From Nitrococcus mobilis Nb-231 (GTDB lineage Bacteria; Pseudomonadota; Gammaproteobacteria; Nitrococcales; Nitrococcaceae): a stretch of 64,000 nt of DNA. This document shows, piece after piece, positions 54,192 through 63,921 of this stretch; within the stretch, counting starts at the first letter, position 1; every line of letters starts with the position of its first letter. The position numbers were made by a program, and so were the translations under genes. The DNA is taken from the NCBI RefSeq assembly GCF_000153205.1, contig NZ_CH672427.1, positions 2,188,634 through 2,252,633 on the forward strand, given 5' to 3'. The notes beneath the pieces are model-generated. The model was not told the DNA's origin, did no database searches, and was given only the letters and a program-made list of their open reading frames with translations.

Positions 54192-54263
54192 CTACCGCGC
54201 TTTTGTTTGCGCCGGAGTGAGCCGCCGTCCACATCCGACCCGGTTGCCCACGCTAACCGACCG

Positions 54264-55124
54264 TTAAACGGCGGCTGCACCCGCCACGATTTCGGATAGC
54301 TCTTTGGTAATTGCCGCTTGTCTTGCCTTGTTGTAGACGAGCTGCAGCTCTTCGATGAGATTGCCGGCGTTATCGGACGCCGCTTTCATCGCAACCATGC
54401 GGGCGGCCTGCTCGCAGGCAATATTCTCGACCACGCCCTGATAGACCAGAGCCTCGATATAGCGCACCAGTACGTGCTGCAGCACTTCTTGCGAACCGGG
54501 CTCGTAGAGGTAGTCCCAATAGTGTTTGAGCTCCACCTCCTCGGAGGGCACCAGCGGCAGTAACTGCTCGATCTCGGGGCGCTGCGTCATCGAGTTGATG
54601 AAGCGGTTGTACACGAGATAGAGACGGTCGACGCGTCCCTCGCTGTAGGCATCGAGTGCCACCTTCACCGCCCCGATGACATCACTGACCCCCGGAGCAT
54701 CACCCAAGTGCGTGGTTTGCGCGATGACGTGCGCCCGTATGCGCCGGAGAAACATGGTCGCCTTGTTGCCAATGACGCCGAATTCCATCTCCACGTTCTG
54801 TTTACGCCACTGCTGCATCTCGCGGAGTAGCTGACGGAACTCGTTCGCGTTCAATCCACCGCATAGCCCGCGATCAGTGGAGATAACGATAAACGCTACC
54901 CTCCGCACCTCGCGCTCGAGCATGAACGGGTGCTTATACTCCGGATGAGCATTGGCGATATGCCCGATGACGTTGCGCAGCTTATCGGCGTACGGGCGGG
55001 CCGCGCTCATGCGCTCTTGGGCACGCCGCATCTTGCTCGCCGCCACCATCTCCATGGCACGCGTGATCTTCTGCGTATTTTGGATGCTGCGAATCTGCGT
55101 TCGTATCTCTTTACCGGCGGCCAT
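54264..55124 (-). CDS. atpG: ATP synthase F1 gamma subunit
   Basis: 286 residues, the rotor shaft: '[20 protein letters not shown]' at the N-terminus, '[20 protein letters not shown]' in the middle and '[20 protein letters not shown]' at the C-terminus, all diagnostic. Confidence 0.98.
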   Translation of the reverse strand: MAAGKEIRTQIRSIQNTQKITRAMEMVAASKMRRAQERMSAARPYADKLRNVIGHIANAHPEYKHPFMLEREVRRVAFIVISTDRGLCGGLNANEFRQLLREMQQWRKQNVEMEFGVIGNKATMFLRRIRAHVIAQTTHLGDAPGVSDVIGAVKVALDAYSEGRVDRLYLVYNRFINSMTQRPEIEQLLPLVPSEEVELKHYWDYLYEPGSQEVLQHVLVRYIEALVYQGVVENIACEQAARMVAMKAASDNAGNLIEELQLVYNKARQAAITKELSEIVAGAAAV

Positions 55125-55221
55125 GACTCACCCGCTTAATCTCACTATCGAAATCGGCGCTTGTCGCCTCGCTCAGCGAAGGCGAGGCCGTCTTTTTGCC
55201 CAGATCCGAATCAATCGAAGG

Positions 55222-56766
55222 CTACCAAGAATAGCGCTGTTTGAAATTTTCCAGCGCCGCCTTGAGCTTGGCTTCGATTTGCTCGTTGAATTGCGGGTTT
55301 TCATTGATCTCGCGCATCAACTCGGTCTGCTCGGAGTCCATATAGGCCTGCAACGCCGCTTCAAAATCACCGACCTTGCTCAGATCCACATCCTCGAGAT
55401 AACCGCGGTCTACGGCAAACAACGAAACCGCCATGGCCGCCACGCTCATTGGCGAATACTGCTTCTGCTTCATAAGCTCGGTCACCCGTTGGCCATGCTC
55501 GAGCTGCCGACGGGTGGTTTCATCGAGGTCCGAGGCGAACTGCGCGAAGGCGGCCAACTCTCGGTACTGTGCCAACGCCAAGCGTACGCCGCCACCGAGC
55601 TTTTTGATGATGCCGGTCTGCGCCGCCCCGCCCACACGAGAGACTGAGAGACCGGCGTTGATGGCCGGCCGGATACCGGCATTGAACAGATCGGATTCGA
55701 GAAAGATCTGCCCATCCGTAATAGAAATCACATTGGTCGGCACGAAAGCCGAGACATCGCCGGCTTGCGTCTCGATGATCGGCAGCGCGGTGAGCGATCC
55801 GGTACGTCCCTTGACCTTTCCTTTGGTGAGCTTCTCCACCTCGTCGGCGTTGATGCGCGCGGCACGCTCGAGCAGTCGCGAGTGCAGATAAAACACGTCG
55901 CCCGGATACGCCTCCCGCCCAGGCGGGCGCCGTAACAGCAGCGACACCTGTCGGTAGGCCCAGGCTTGCTTGGTCAAATCATCAAAGATGATCAGCGCAT
56001 CCTCGCCTCGATCTCGGAAATACTCGCCCATGCTGCAACCGGCATAGGGCGCGATGTATTGCATCGCAGCGGATTCCGAGGCCGTCGCCGCAACCACGAT
56101 GGTGTGGTCCAGTGCGTCGTGTTCCTCAAGCTTGCGCACCACCGCCGCAATGGACGAGGCTTTTTGGCCCACGGCGACGTAAATGCATTTGATGCCGGTA
56201 TTTTTTTGGTTGATGATCGCGTCCACCGCCACCGCGGTCTTGCCGGTCTGGCGATCGCCGATGATCAATTCACGCTGCCCACGACCGATCGGTACCATGG
56301 CATCAATCGCTTTGAGACCGGTCTGCACCGGTTGGCTCACCGATTGGCGGGAAATCACGCCGGGTGCGACCTTCTCGATCGGCGAGGTGCCGTCGTGCTC
56401 GATTTCCCCTTTGCCGTCGATGGGCTGCCCAAGCGCATTCACTACCCGCCCCAGCAGACCCGATCCAACCGGGACTTCGATGATACGGCCGGTGCACTTG
56501 ACGACATCGCCTTCTTTGATGTGCTCATAGTCGCCCAGAATAACCGCACCAACGGAGTCACGCTCGAGGTTCAGCGCCAGCCCGTAGGTTGCGCCCGGGA
56601 ACTCGATCATCTCCCCCTGCATGACTTGACTCAGCCCATGCAGCCGAGCGATGCCATCGGTGAGCGTGAGCACGGCGCCTTCGCTGCGTGCCTCTACGCC
56701 GATATCGAAACGCTCGATCTTCTTCTTGATAAGATCGCTGATTTCTGTCGCACTAAGTGGTTGCAT
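55222..56766 (-). CDS. atpA: ATP synthase F1 alpha subunit
   Basis: 514 residues. Nucleotide site '[19 protein letters not shown]', and the regulatory/arginine-finger region '[20 protein letters not shown]' with '[15 protein letters not shown]'. It starts at 56766 ('[14 protein letters not shown]') behind AGAGGT; 18 upstream in-frame codons are rejected. Confidence 0.98.
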   Translation of the reverse strand: MQPLSATEISDLIKKKIERFDIGVEARSEGAVLTLTDGIARLHGLSQVMQGEMIEFPGATYGLALNLERDSVGAVILGDYEHIKEGDVVKCTGRIIEVPVGSGLLGRVVNALGQPIDGKGEIEHDGTSPIEKVAPGVISRQSVSQPVQTGLKAIDAMVPIGRGQRELIIGDRQTGKTAVAVDAIINQKNTGIKCIYVAVGQKASSIAAVVRKLEEHDALDHTIVVAATASESAAMQYIAPYAGCSMGEYFRDRGEDALIIFDDLTKQAWAYRQVSLLLRRPPGREAYPGDVFYLHSRLLERAARINADEVEKLTKGKVKGRTGSLTALPIIETQAGDVSAFVPTNVISITDGQIFLESDLFNAGIRPAINAGLSVSRVGGAAQTGIIKKLGGGVRLALAQYRELAAFAQFASDLDETTRRQLEHGQRVTELMKQKQYSPMSVAAMAVSLFAVDRGYLEDVDLSKVGDFEAALQAYMDSEQTELMREINENPQFNEQIEAKLKAALENFKQRYSW

Positions 56767-56828
56767 GGCCGGACCTCTGTTGTTATGGCCTATGACTCGC
56801 GCCGGACTCATCAACGCCAAGGGTTGTG

Positions 56829-57359
56829 CTAGCTTAACTCCTGGGCAAGCTGCTGCAGCCTGCCACGCAGCGAGGCGTCGATGACAAGGTCACCGGCACG
56901 GACGATCACACCACCGATGATCGATTTATCGATTCGGATCGTGAGATCCACCTCCCGGTCAAGGCGCTTTGTCATTGCTTGCGCGATGGCGTCGGCGTGC
57001 GTCGGCGAAAGCTTGAACGCCGAGACGACTTCGACGCGGGCTTTGCCCTCCTCGTCACGCCGTTGCTCTTCAAAAAGCTCGGCAATCTCCGGCACCAGAG
57101 TAAGGCGCCCGTGGTAGACCAGCACTTTGAGGAAATTGTGGGTCGTCTTGGCGAATGTCTTACCACCGATGTTCGAGATCAGCTCGATGAGCTTGGTCCG
57201 TTCGACCCGCGGATTAGCGATGATCTCCGCCATCGCAGGATCCGACACCACGGCCCGGAACAACCGCAGCATCTCGGACCACCGCTCCACTGCCCCTTCC
57301 TCTTGTGCCTGGCGGAAGGCCGCAATTGCATAAGGACGTGCCGTGCTTCTATCTGTCAT
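56829..57359 (-). CDS. atpH: ATP synthase delta subunit
   Basis: 176 residues: '[20 protein letters not shown]' is the standard N-terminus, and the C-terminus '[20 protein letters not shown]' is the conserved b-binding end. It forms the top of the peripheral stalk, joining F1 to the b dimer. Confidence 0.97.
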   Translation of the reverse strand: MTDRSTARPYAIAAFRQAQEEGAVERWSEMLRLFRAVVSDPAMAEIIANPRVERTKLIELISNIGGKTFAKTTHNFLKVLVYHGRLTLVPEIAELFEEQRRDEEGKARVEVVSAFKLSPTHADAIAQAMTKRLDREVDLTIRIDKSIIGGVIVRAGDLVIDASLRGRLQQLAQELS

Positions 57360-57369
57360 ATTTCCCGCT

Positions 57370-57834
57370 CTAGAGCTGCGCTGCCAACTTCTCGAGGGCT
57401 TCGCTGTTCGTCTTAGCGTCGATCTTGCGCTTCAACACTTGCTCGGCACCCTCGATCGCCAATGCCACGACTTCACGCCGCAACCCTTCTCGAGCAAGAT
57501 TGATCTGCTGATCAACCTCGGAGCGAGCCGCCGACACGATGCGCTCTCCCTCGATACGCGCGTCATCCTTCGCCCCTTCGACAATTTCATCGGCACGCCG
57601 CTGGGCATTCGCGATAATCTCGTTGGCCTGCTCCTTTGCCTCAAGCAGCACTTCACGAGCGTGCTTCTCGGCCAGTTCCTGCTCGCGCTGCCCGCGTTCG
57701 GCCGCCGCGAGTCCGTCGGCGACCCGCTTGCGCCGCTCCTCCAGCATGTTCGTGATTGGATCCCAAAGGAAGCGGTAAACCAAGTACGAAAACAATGCAA
57801 AGCTGGCCAACTGGCCAAACAAGGTCAGATTCAC
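57370..57834 (-). CDS. atpF: ATP synthase Fo b subunit
   Basis: 154 residues with one N-terminal membrane helix ('LFGQLASFALFSYLVYRFLW') followed by a long charged coiled coil. The start codon is GTG at 57834 behind AGGAG. It forms the dimeric stator stalk. Confidence 0.97.
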   Translation of the reverse strand: MNLTLFGQLASFALFSYLVYRFLWDPITNMLEERRKRVADGLAAAERGQREQELAEKHAREVLLEAKEQANEIIANAQRRADEIVEGAKDDARIEGERIVSAARSEVDQQINLAREGLRREVVALAIEGAEQVLKRKIDAKTNSEALEKLAAQL

Positions 57835-57910
57835 CTCGGGAACTCCTATCCGTACGGGCGAATACGCCCCCTACTGCCGCAGCAGAGAGGAGATGGAACG
57901 GCGGTTGACT

Positions 57911-58210
57911 CTAACCCCCTAGACCGCTGATGGCCTCCAGCGCACCACCAATGAAAGGATTGGCAAACGTGAAATACATAGCAAAAGCCAGAACAATAAA
58001 CGGGAATGATTCCATCAGGCCCGCCGTAATAAACATCTGGATCAGAAGCCGCGGCTGCATCTCCGGCTGGCGGGCAATGCCCTCCATATACTTCGAGCAG
58101 ATCAACCCCCAACCAAGTGCCGAACCGAGGCCGGCCAAACCCAGAATAATCCCCACACCGAGGGAGGTGGCTGAGTAGATCAGGGCGATGGTATTGGCGT
58201 CAGCGGTCAT
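57911..58210 (-). CDS. atpE: ATP synthase Fo c subunit
   Basis: 99 residues, two hydrophobic helices around the polar loop ARQPE. The ion-carrying residue is Glu ('ITAGLMESFPFIVLAFAMYF') instead of the Asp of E. coli. The first helix has GSALGWG and lacks the Gln of sodium-type c subunits, so proton coupling is expected. About 20 residues longer than E. coli c, mainly at the N-terminus and C-terminus. AGGAG ribosome site. Confidence 0.97.
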   Translation of the reverse strand: MTADANTIALIYSATSLGVGIILGLAGLGSALGWGLICSKYMEGIARQPEMQPRLLIQMFITAGLMESFPFIVLAFAMYFTFANPFIGGALEAISGLGG

Positions 58211-58274
58211 TATTATCTCCTAACTGATTTTCCTGATTTCGTAATTCGAGTTTTGAGCCGGGCTCCCGCGCGGG

Positions 58275-59060
58275 CTAGTGCTCCTCATGACCCATATGGG
58301 CCAGCGCCAGATACATGACGGTCAACACCATGAAGATAAAGGCTTGCAGCACCACGACGAGGAGGTGAAAGAGCAACCATATGGTACCGGGCACGGGCTG
58401 CACCCAAAACGGTAGCAATGCGACCAGCAAGAACCCCAGTTCGCCGGCGAACAAATTACCGAAGAGTCGCAGCCCGAGGCTCAGCGGCTTGGCAATCTCC
58501 TCGATCAGTTTCATGACGAAATTGATCGGAAATAGCCAGATCCCGAACGGATGCGTCAAAAACTCCATCATATACTGATAAAAGCCCTTGATCCGGATGT
58601 TGTAGTAGAGCATGAGCACGAACACGAGGAGTGCCATACCGAGCGGGGCCTGCGGATCGGCCGTGGGCACAGCGCGAAAGTGATCAGCCCCGAACAACCC
58701 GACCAACCAAGGGATCAGATCAACCGGGATCATGTCCATCAGATTCATCAGTAGAACCCACAGGAACGCCGTCATCGCAAGCGTGCCGATCATCGTATGC
58801 CCCCTGCCGAGCACACTTCGGACCAGGTCATCAACGAACTCGAGTACCGCCTCCAATATATTTTGCATCCCGGAAGGGCGCTCGAGACTCAAATCGCGGC
58901 CGACTCGATAGCCGGCATAAATAATAGCGCCGCCCAATAGCCAGCTAATAAATAGCGTATCGAGATGAATGGCCCAAAATCCCTCGCCAATACTGAGATT
59001 GACCAGGTGATGCTGAATATATTCAACGGGATTGCTCGAATCCGGCAGTAATCCGCTCAC
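58275..59060 (-). CDS. atpB: ATP synthase Fo a subunit
   Basis: 261 residues with five to six membrane helices. The essential Arg is in 'PLSLGLRLFGNLFAGELGF', and the terminal 'LLVVVLQAFIFMVLTVMYLA' contains the conserved Gln. It forms the proton half channels against the c ring. Its start overlaps the atpI stop (ATGA). Confidence 0.98.
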   Translation of the reverse strand: MSGLLPDSSNPVEYIQHHLVNLSIGEGFWAIHLDTLFISWLLGGAIIYAGYRVGRDLSLERPSGMQNILEAVLEFVDDLVRSVLGRGHTMIGTLAMTAFLWVLLMNLMDMIPVDLIPWLVGLFGADHFRAVPTADPQAPLGMALLVFVLMLYYNIRIKGFYQYMMEFLTHPFGIWLFPINFVMKLIEEIAKPLSLGLRLFGNLFAGELGFLLVALLPFWVQPVPGTIWLLFHLLVVVLQAFIFMVLTVMYLALAHMGHEEH

Positions 59061-59458
59061 GTCCGCGTTTCCTTGTCATCCACGGAGGACGCGGGCGTGC
59101 GCCCGATCCCCCCGATCAAAAAAGCAACTTGCGCCCCGGCAAAACCGACGATTAATGGCAGTGGCGGCAGCCCTAACACGCCCATCCCCACCGCGAAGAG
59201 GGTGAGCACGAGCAAAAACCGCTGCACGGCACCGAAGTACAGCATCCAAACGCCCTGCTTCGGTTCGCGCTGTGCCGTCGCGCCAGCGGCTCTGAGGCTG
59301 CGACCCAAGAGCGCACTATTCGCCAAGGCGAGCCCTCCGCCGTACAAGGCAGAAAGGGCGGCCTCCAGTCCATTCAGGAGGAACCCCCCCGCGATCCCAA
59401 CGACCAGGCAGGCCTGGATGCAGAAAAGCGGATAAAGACTACCGCCCTGGATGTTCAT
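59057..59458 (-). CDS. atpI: ATP synthase accessory protein I
   Basis: 133 residues with four membrane helices ('GLEAALSALYGGGLALANSA', 'FLLVLTLFAVGMGVLGLPPL'). AtpI assists assembly of the c ring and is the usual first gene of the operon. Conservation of this family is low, so the call leans on position and topology. Confidence 0.9.
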   Translation of the reverse strand: MNIQGGSLYPLFCIQACLVVGIAGGFLLNGLEAALSALYGGGLALANSALLGRSLRAAGATAQREPKQGVWMLYFGAVQRFLLVLTLFAVGMGVLGLPPLPLIVGFAGAQVAFLIGGIGRTPASSVDDKETRT

Positions 59459-59604
59459 GGTCTATGTCCGCGCATTAACACTCCTGTTTCAGGCGCCTCC
59501 GCCCAAAGCTCAGGAGGATGCTCCACGCACATGCGTTGTCGCGCCGCGCGTATTCGTGACTGTTATTGGGTGCCGTCCCGTAGGCAGGCGACGAATGGTG
59601 CAGC

Positions 59605-59634
59605 AGTATAAAGTTCGGCCCGCATCCCAATCAA
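59605..59634 (-). promoter_or_regulatory. Predicted promoter of the atp operon
   Basis: On the minus strand TTGATT (complement of 59629-59634), 18-base spacer, TATACT (complement of 59605-59610; 5 of 6 to consensus), about 147 bases before atpI in the parB-atpI gap. The rest of that 211-base gap shows nothing I can name. Confidence 0.5.
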
Positions 59635-59669
59635 GTCTGCTGGGCAAATCACGTGAACGCGAGCCGCTA

Positions 59670-60539
59670 TTATTTGATGCGCTCGAGAATACCGTCGAGT
59701 TCCTCGACGCTATTGTACCGAATGATCATCCGGCCCTTGCCGGCTTTGCCGTGTTGGATGCACACCTCCGCACCCAGCCGGGCTGATAAGTCATCCTGCA
59801 GCCGCCGAACGTTGGGATCGCTCGCCGCGGCAATTGGGGGCGATGCTCGGTACTCGAGCAACCGGCGCACAAGCGCTTCGGTCTCCCGCACGGACAGTTC
59901 CTTGGCGATGACCCGATGCGCGGCCTCGACCTGGCGTGACGGCTCAAGCGCAAGCAGCGCACGTGCGTGCCCCATTTCCAGTCGGCGCGCGTCGATCAGA
60001 CTTTTGACCTCTTCGGCCAACTCGAGTAAACGGAGCAAGTTGGATACCGCTGCCCGCGAGCGACCAACGGCGTTTGCCACCTCCTGATGGGTCATCCCGA
60101 ACTCGCTGGTCAACCGTTGCAATGCACCGGCCTCTTCAAGCGGATTGAGATCCTCGCGCTGAATATTCTCGATCAAAGCGACGGCGACGACCGCTTCGTC
60201 CGGGAGGTCACGCACGAGCGCCGGTACGCCGTCTATGCCGGCCAGTTGGGCGGCGCGCCAACGTCGCTCACCGGCGATGATCTCATAGCGCCCATCGTGC
60301 GCCGGGCGCACCACAATGGGCTGCACTACGCCCTGAGCACGGATGCTGTCGGCAAGCTCCTGCAGAGCAGCGGGATCAAAGCTGCTGCGTGGCTGATAAC
60401 GACCGCGCTGGAGCAGGTCCAAGGGTATTTGGCGCAGCTCGCCGTGCTCAGCCACGGGCTGTATATTGCTCTGCTCCTCCGGTACGTTCTTGAGTAGGGC
60501 ATCCAATCCACGGCCCAATCCGCGGCGCTTGTTGGTCAT
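59670..60539 (-). CDS. parB: Chromosome-partitioning protein ParB
   Basis: 289 residues: 'RRGLGRGLDALL' N-terminus, the CTPase/arginine patch 'GERRWRAAQLAG' and 'LIENIQREDLNPLEEA', HTH 'THQEVANAVGRSRAAVSNLL', and a C-terminal dimerisation domain. It spreads from parS sites near the origin. It starts at 60539, 20 bases after parA. Confidence 0.97.
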   Translation of the reverse strand: MTNKRRGLGRGLDALLKNVPEEQSNIQPVAEHGELRQIPLDLLQRGRYQPRSSFDPAALQELADSIRAQGVVQPIVVRPAHDGRYEIIAGERRWRAAQLAGIDGVPALVRDLPDEAVVAVALIENIQREDLNPLEEAGALQRLTSEFGMTHQEVANAVGRSRAAVSNLLRLLELAEEVKSLIDARRLEMGHARALLALEPSRQVEAAHRVIAKELSVRETEALVRRLLEYRASPPIAAASDPNVRRLQDDLSARLGAEVCIQHGKAGKGRMIIRYNSVEELDGILERIK

Positions 60540-60559
60540 GGCTCCGGTGTTTCTCCTTA

Positions 60560-61348
60560 TCAACTCGACGCATTCACCTGCGCTGCGGCCTCCCGCCGCA
60601 ACATCTCACTTGCCAACGCCATGTAGGCAATCGCGCCCCTCGATGTTCGATCGTACTGCAGGGCCGGCATGCCATGGCTGGGTGCCTCGGCAAGCCGAAC
60701 GTTGCGTGGAATCAGGGTTCGGTACACCTTGTCGGCGAAATGTTGGATCAGCTGCGCTCCCACTTGGTTCGCCAAGTTATTGCGCGGATCGAACATGGTC
60801 CGCAGCAAACCCTCGATTTCCAACTCCCGATTCACGCTGCCTTGTATCTGGCGTATGGTATCGAGCAGCGCGCTGAGCCCCTCCAGAGCATAATATTCAC
60901 ACTGTATGGGAATGAGCACCCGGTGGGCGGCCACCAGAGCATTGACCGTCAGGATGTTCAATGAAGGCGGACAATCGATGAGGACGTAGGCGTATTCATC
61001 AAGCAGGGGCTGAAGCAGTTCACGCAGGCGCCGCTCGCGCCCAGCACTGTCCATGAGTGCCACCTCGGCAACCGTAAGATCGCCGTTGGCCGGCAGAAGA
61101 TCATAACCGGGCGGCGCCAGTCGGTGCAGCGCTTCCGCCACGGATCGCTCGCGCATAAGAATGTCGTAGTTGGTGACCTCAAGGTCATCCTTATCTAACC
61201 CGCTGCCGATGGTGGCGTTACCTTGGGGATCCATATCCACCAACAGCACGCGACGTCGATTGGCAGCCAAAGAAGCGGCTAGATTGACGCATGTTGTGGT
61301 CTTACCCACACCACCTTTCTGATTGGCGACCGCGATGATCCTGGCCAT
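60560..61348 (-). CDS. parA: Chromosome-partitioning ATPase ParA (Soj)
   Basis: 262 residues with the deviant Walker A 'NQKGGVGKTTTCVNLAASLA', 'LLVDMDPQGNATIGSGL' and 'VLIDCPPSLNILTVNAL'. It lacks an N-terminal HTH, as in chromosomal Soj proteins. It works with ParB to segregate origins. Confidence 0.97.
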   Translation of the reverse strand: MARIIAVANQKGGVGKTTTCVNLAASLAANRRRVLLVDMDPQGNATIGSGLDKDDLEVTNYDILMRERSVAEALHRLAPPGYDLLPANGDLTVAEVALMDSAGRERRLRELLQPLLDEYAYVLIDCPPSLNILTVNALVAAHRVLIPIQCEYYALEGLSALLDTIRQIQGSVNRELEIEGLLRTMFDPRNNLANQVGAQLIQHFADKVYRTLIPRNVRLAEAPSHGMPALQYDRTSRGAIAYMALASEMLRREAAAQVNASS

Positions 61349-61366
61349 TAGTCCATTGACTCTACG

Positions 61367-62044
61367 TTACACGCTCCAGTTCGCGGTGGCGGGTGGCTCG
61401 AGGACGATTAGGCAACGCTCGGCAGCCAAATTGGGTACCTTGAGCCGATGACACCGCCATGCAACTTCGTCACCGGCAAGACGCCGCAGCTCAGCACCCG
61501 GTTCACGCCCCTTCATCGCCAACACTCGACCCGCGGGTGCCAACAACGGCCATGCGATTCGCAACAAGGCCGGCAGGTCAGCAAAGGCGCGGGCAATAAC
61601 CGTATCGAATGGCAGCGCCGGCCGGAAACGCTCGGCCCGCGCCTGGACCACCGTTACGTTGGTAAGTGCAAGCTCGAACACCACCTGACGCAAAAACCGG
61701 ATCTTTTTACCATTACTGTCGAGCAGCACCACACTGTGCTCCGGGCTCGCAAGCGCCAAGGGTATTCCGGGCAGCCCGGCACCAGAGCCCACGTCCAGCA
61801 CACGATCGCCTCTAACATACGGATGCACGGTAAGACTGTCCAGCACGTGGCGGACGACCATATCGAGCGGTGCACGAATTGCGGTGAGATTAAAGGTGCG
61901 GTTCCAGCGTTGTAATAGCTCAATATAGCGCAAATGCCGCTCTACCAGGTCCGCCCCGGCCTGCGGCAATATTTGCACGATCCCCCGTTCCAGGCACTGA
62001 CGGACAGGCCTATTCTCGGGCAAGACGTCGGCAGGCGGGCTCAC
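61367..62044 (-). CDS. rsmG: 16S rRNA (guanine-527-N7)-methyltransferase
   Basis: 225 residues. 'YIELLQRWNRTFNLTAIR', SAM motif 'VLDVGSGAGLPGIPLALASP', 'DTVIARAFADLPALL' and 'MKGREPGAEL' identify RsmG/GidB. The start is a GTG at 62044 that overlaps the yidC stop (GTGA), giving normal length; an upstream ATG lies inside yidC. mnmE and mnmG, usually found between yidC and rsmG, are missing. Confidence 0.95.
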   Translation of the reverse strand: MSPPADVLPENRPVRQCLERGIVQILPQAGADLVERHLRYIELLQRWNRTFNLTAIRAPLDMVVRHVLDSLTVHPYVRGDRVLDVGSGAGLPGIPLALASPEHSVVLLDSNGKKIRFLRQVVFELALTNVTVVQARAERFRPALPFDTVIARAFADLPALLRIAWPLLAPAGRVLAMKGREPGAELRRLAGDEVAWRCHRLKVPNLAAERCLIVLEPPATANWSV

Positions 62045-63687
62045 ACGAGCTTTTTTACGTCGACCGTTTTGCTCTCGGTCTGATCGATGCGCCGGGTGAT
62101 CAGCCATTGCTGCAGGATAGACAGGGAATTATTTACCGTATAGTAGAGTACAAGCCCGCCCGGAAAGAAAAGGAAGAAACCGGTAAACACCACTGGCATG
62201 AACAACATGATCTTTTGCTGAATCGGGTCCATGGGTGCTGGATTGAGACGCTGCTGAGCCAACATGGTCAAGCCCATGATGATTGGCAGGACATAGTAGG
62301 GATCCGGCGCCGATAGATCGCGCAACCACAATATGAACGGCGCCTGGCGTAGCTCCACACTCTCCAACAACACCCAATATAGCGCAATGAATACCGGGAT
62401 CTGGATCAGGATGGGCAGGCACCCCCCCAACGGGTTCACCTTTTCCCGTTTGTAAAGCGTCATCAGCTCCTGGTTCATACGCTGGCGATCATCGCCAAAT
62501 TGCTCCTTGAGCTGCTGCATACGCGGCTGCAACTTGCGCATGCGCGCCATGGAACGATAGCTCGTCTCCGAGAGCTTAAAGAAGACCGCCTTGATCAATA
62601 CGGTCAGAAAAACAATCGCCCAACCCCAGTTGCCCACTACGGCGTGAAACCAGGATAAGACTACGAACATAGGTTTGGCGATGATAGTAAAGATACCGTA
62701 ATCCACCGTCAGCTCGAGACCGGAGGCCACGCTCGCCATGCGCTCTTGATCCTTGGGACCAAGATAGAGCTGAGTCTGGAACGTCCCGCTTTGCCCCGGC
62801 TGGATTGTCTGCCACGGTGAACTCATTCCCAAGCTGAACAGATCCCCACCGACAATACGACTGTAGAATCGCTCCGTCATCCCCCGAGGCGGCACCATGG
62901 CAGCCAGAAAATAATGTTGCACCATCGCGACCCATCCGTTTTGAACGGTTCGATCAAGCGCCTGCTCCTGCATCTCATCAAAGGAGATTTTCTGGTATTT
63001 GTCGTCCGGACTATAGATTGCCCCACCGATGTAGGCCACCTGCCCGGCAAGCCCGCCCGTCTTGTTTTCCTCCCCCCTGAGTAGTTGCGTGTACTGGTAG
63101 GCGGACCAAGGTGCAGCGCTCGCGTTCTGCACTTCTTGCTCTATATCGATGGTGTATTTTCCGCGCTGAAAAATATAGCGGCGTGTAACGGTGATGCCGT
63201 TCGGACCATGCCAGACCAGCGGAACCACCAGTTGCTGCTCGCCTGAGGCAAGTTGATACGCTTTCTGTCTTGATTGGAATCGAGCTTGAGTACCCGGTGC
63301 CGAACCTTCCTTTGCCCTGAGCCCCGCTTGAACCACAAACAGCGGTTTCCCCTGATCGCGTAACAGAGTAAAAGGCGCCGGGTCATCGGTCGAAGTCGCG
63401 TGCTTGAGCAACTTGGCCGAACCGATACCGCCACCGACGGTGTTGATCTCGATAGCGAACAGGTCTGTTACAACCGAAATGCGCATCCCCTGCGCCGCTA
63501 ACCCAGCCTGCTGGCGCAATTCGGTAGGCAATTCCTCTGCCGGACCATCGGCCTGGGGTGCCTGGACGGCTTGTTCCGTGCTTTGCGGGGTCGGCGGACG
63601 CGGCCCATAATCCTGCTGCCAGGCATCCCAGAGCAGGAACAAGACGGCACCGAGTGCAAGAAAAAGGAAGAGCCTTTGATTCTCCAT
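62041..63687 (-). CDS. yidC: Membrane protein insertase YidC
   Basis: 548 residues: N-terminal signal-anchor 'RLFLFLALGAVLFLLWDAW', a large periplasmic beta domain (about 55-330) and the C-terminal five-helix insertase core with 'GNWGWAIVFLTVLIKAVFF' (the hydrophilic-groove Arg of YidC appears to be Lys here), 'NPLGGCLPILIQIPVFIALY' and 'PGGLVLYYTVNNSLSILQQW'. It inserts proteins such as Fo c and a into the inner membrane. The ATG at 63687 follows a TTG; either could start. Confidence 0.97.
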   Translation of the reverse strand: MENQRLFLFLALGAVLFLLWDAWQQDYGPRPPTPQSTEQAVQAPQADGPAEELPTELRQQAGLAAQGMRISVVTDLFAIEINTVGGGIGSAKLLKHATSTDDPAPFTLLRDQGKPLFVVQAGLRAKEGSAPGTQARFQSRQKAYQLASGEQQLVVPLVWHGPNGITVTRRYIFQRGKYTIDIEQEVQNASAAPWSAYQYTQLLRGEENKTGGLAGQVAYIGGAIYSPDDKYQKISFDEMQEQALDRTVQNGWVAMVQHYFLAAMVPPRGMTERFYSRIVGGDLFSLGMSSPWQTIQPGQSGTFQTQLYLGPKDQERMASVASGLELTVDYGIFTIIAKPMFVVLSWFHAVVGNWGWAIVFLTVLIKAVFFKLSETSYRSMARMRKLQPRMQQLKEQFGDDRQRMNQELMTLYKREKVNPLGGCLPILIQIPVFIALYWVLLESVELRQAPFILWLRDLSAPDPYYVLPIIMGLTMLAQQRLNPAPMDPIQQKIMLFMPVVFTGFFLFFPGGLVLYYTVNNSLSILQQWLITRRIDQTESKTVDVKKLV

Positions 63688-63693
63688 CAAGGA

Positions 63694-63921
63694 TTATCCA
63701 TGGGAGCGGGAAGGCGGAACGGGATCAAGACCACCGGTGTGCCACGGATGACAACGTAATACCCGACGCGTACCCAGGTAACCACCAAGAGCCGCTCCAT
63801 GCATCCGAATCGCCTCGATGGCGTATTGCGAACAACTCGGATAATACCGGCAACTGGGCCCGATCAGTGGGCTGATCAGCCATTGATAGCACCGTAGCAA
63901 GCCAATTAGGAGCGTTCGCAT
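63694..63921 (-). CDS. yidD: Membrane protein insertion efficiency factor YidD
   Basis: 75 residues: 'GLLRCYQWLISPLIGPSCRY', 'PSCSQYAIEAIRMHG' and 'RCHPWHTGGLDPVP', the full YidD signature with conserved Cys residues. The start at 63921 lies inside the end of rnpA (16-base overlap), the usual arrangement; yidC begins 6 bases after its stop. Confidence 0.96.
   Translation of the reverse strand: MRTLLIGLLRCYQWLISPLIGPSCRYYPSCSQYAIEAIRMHGAALGGYLGTRRVLRCHPWHTGGLDPVPPSRSHG

Noticed and set aside
59641..59660. A parS-like sequence (TCACGTGAA) just after parB
   Set aside because: Only 9 of the 16 parS bases match; the outer arms of TGTTTCACGTGAAACA are wrong. An 8-base palindrome of this kind can occur by chance.
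63694..63702. DnaA-box-like TTATCCATG close to the expected origin region
   Set aside because: It is the complement of the yidD stop codon and preceding codons, has a mismatch to TTATCCACA, and no cluster of boxes accompanies it.
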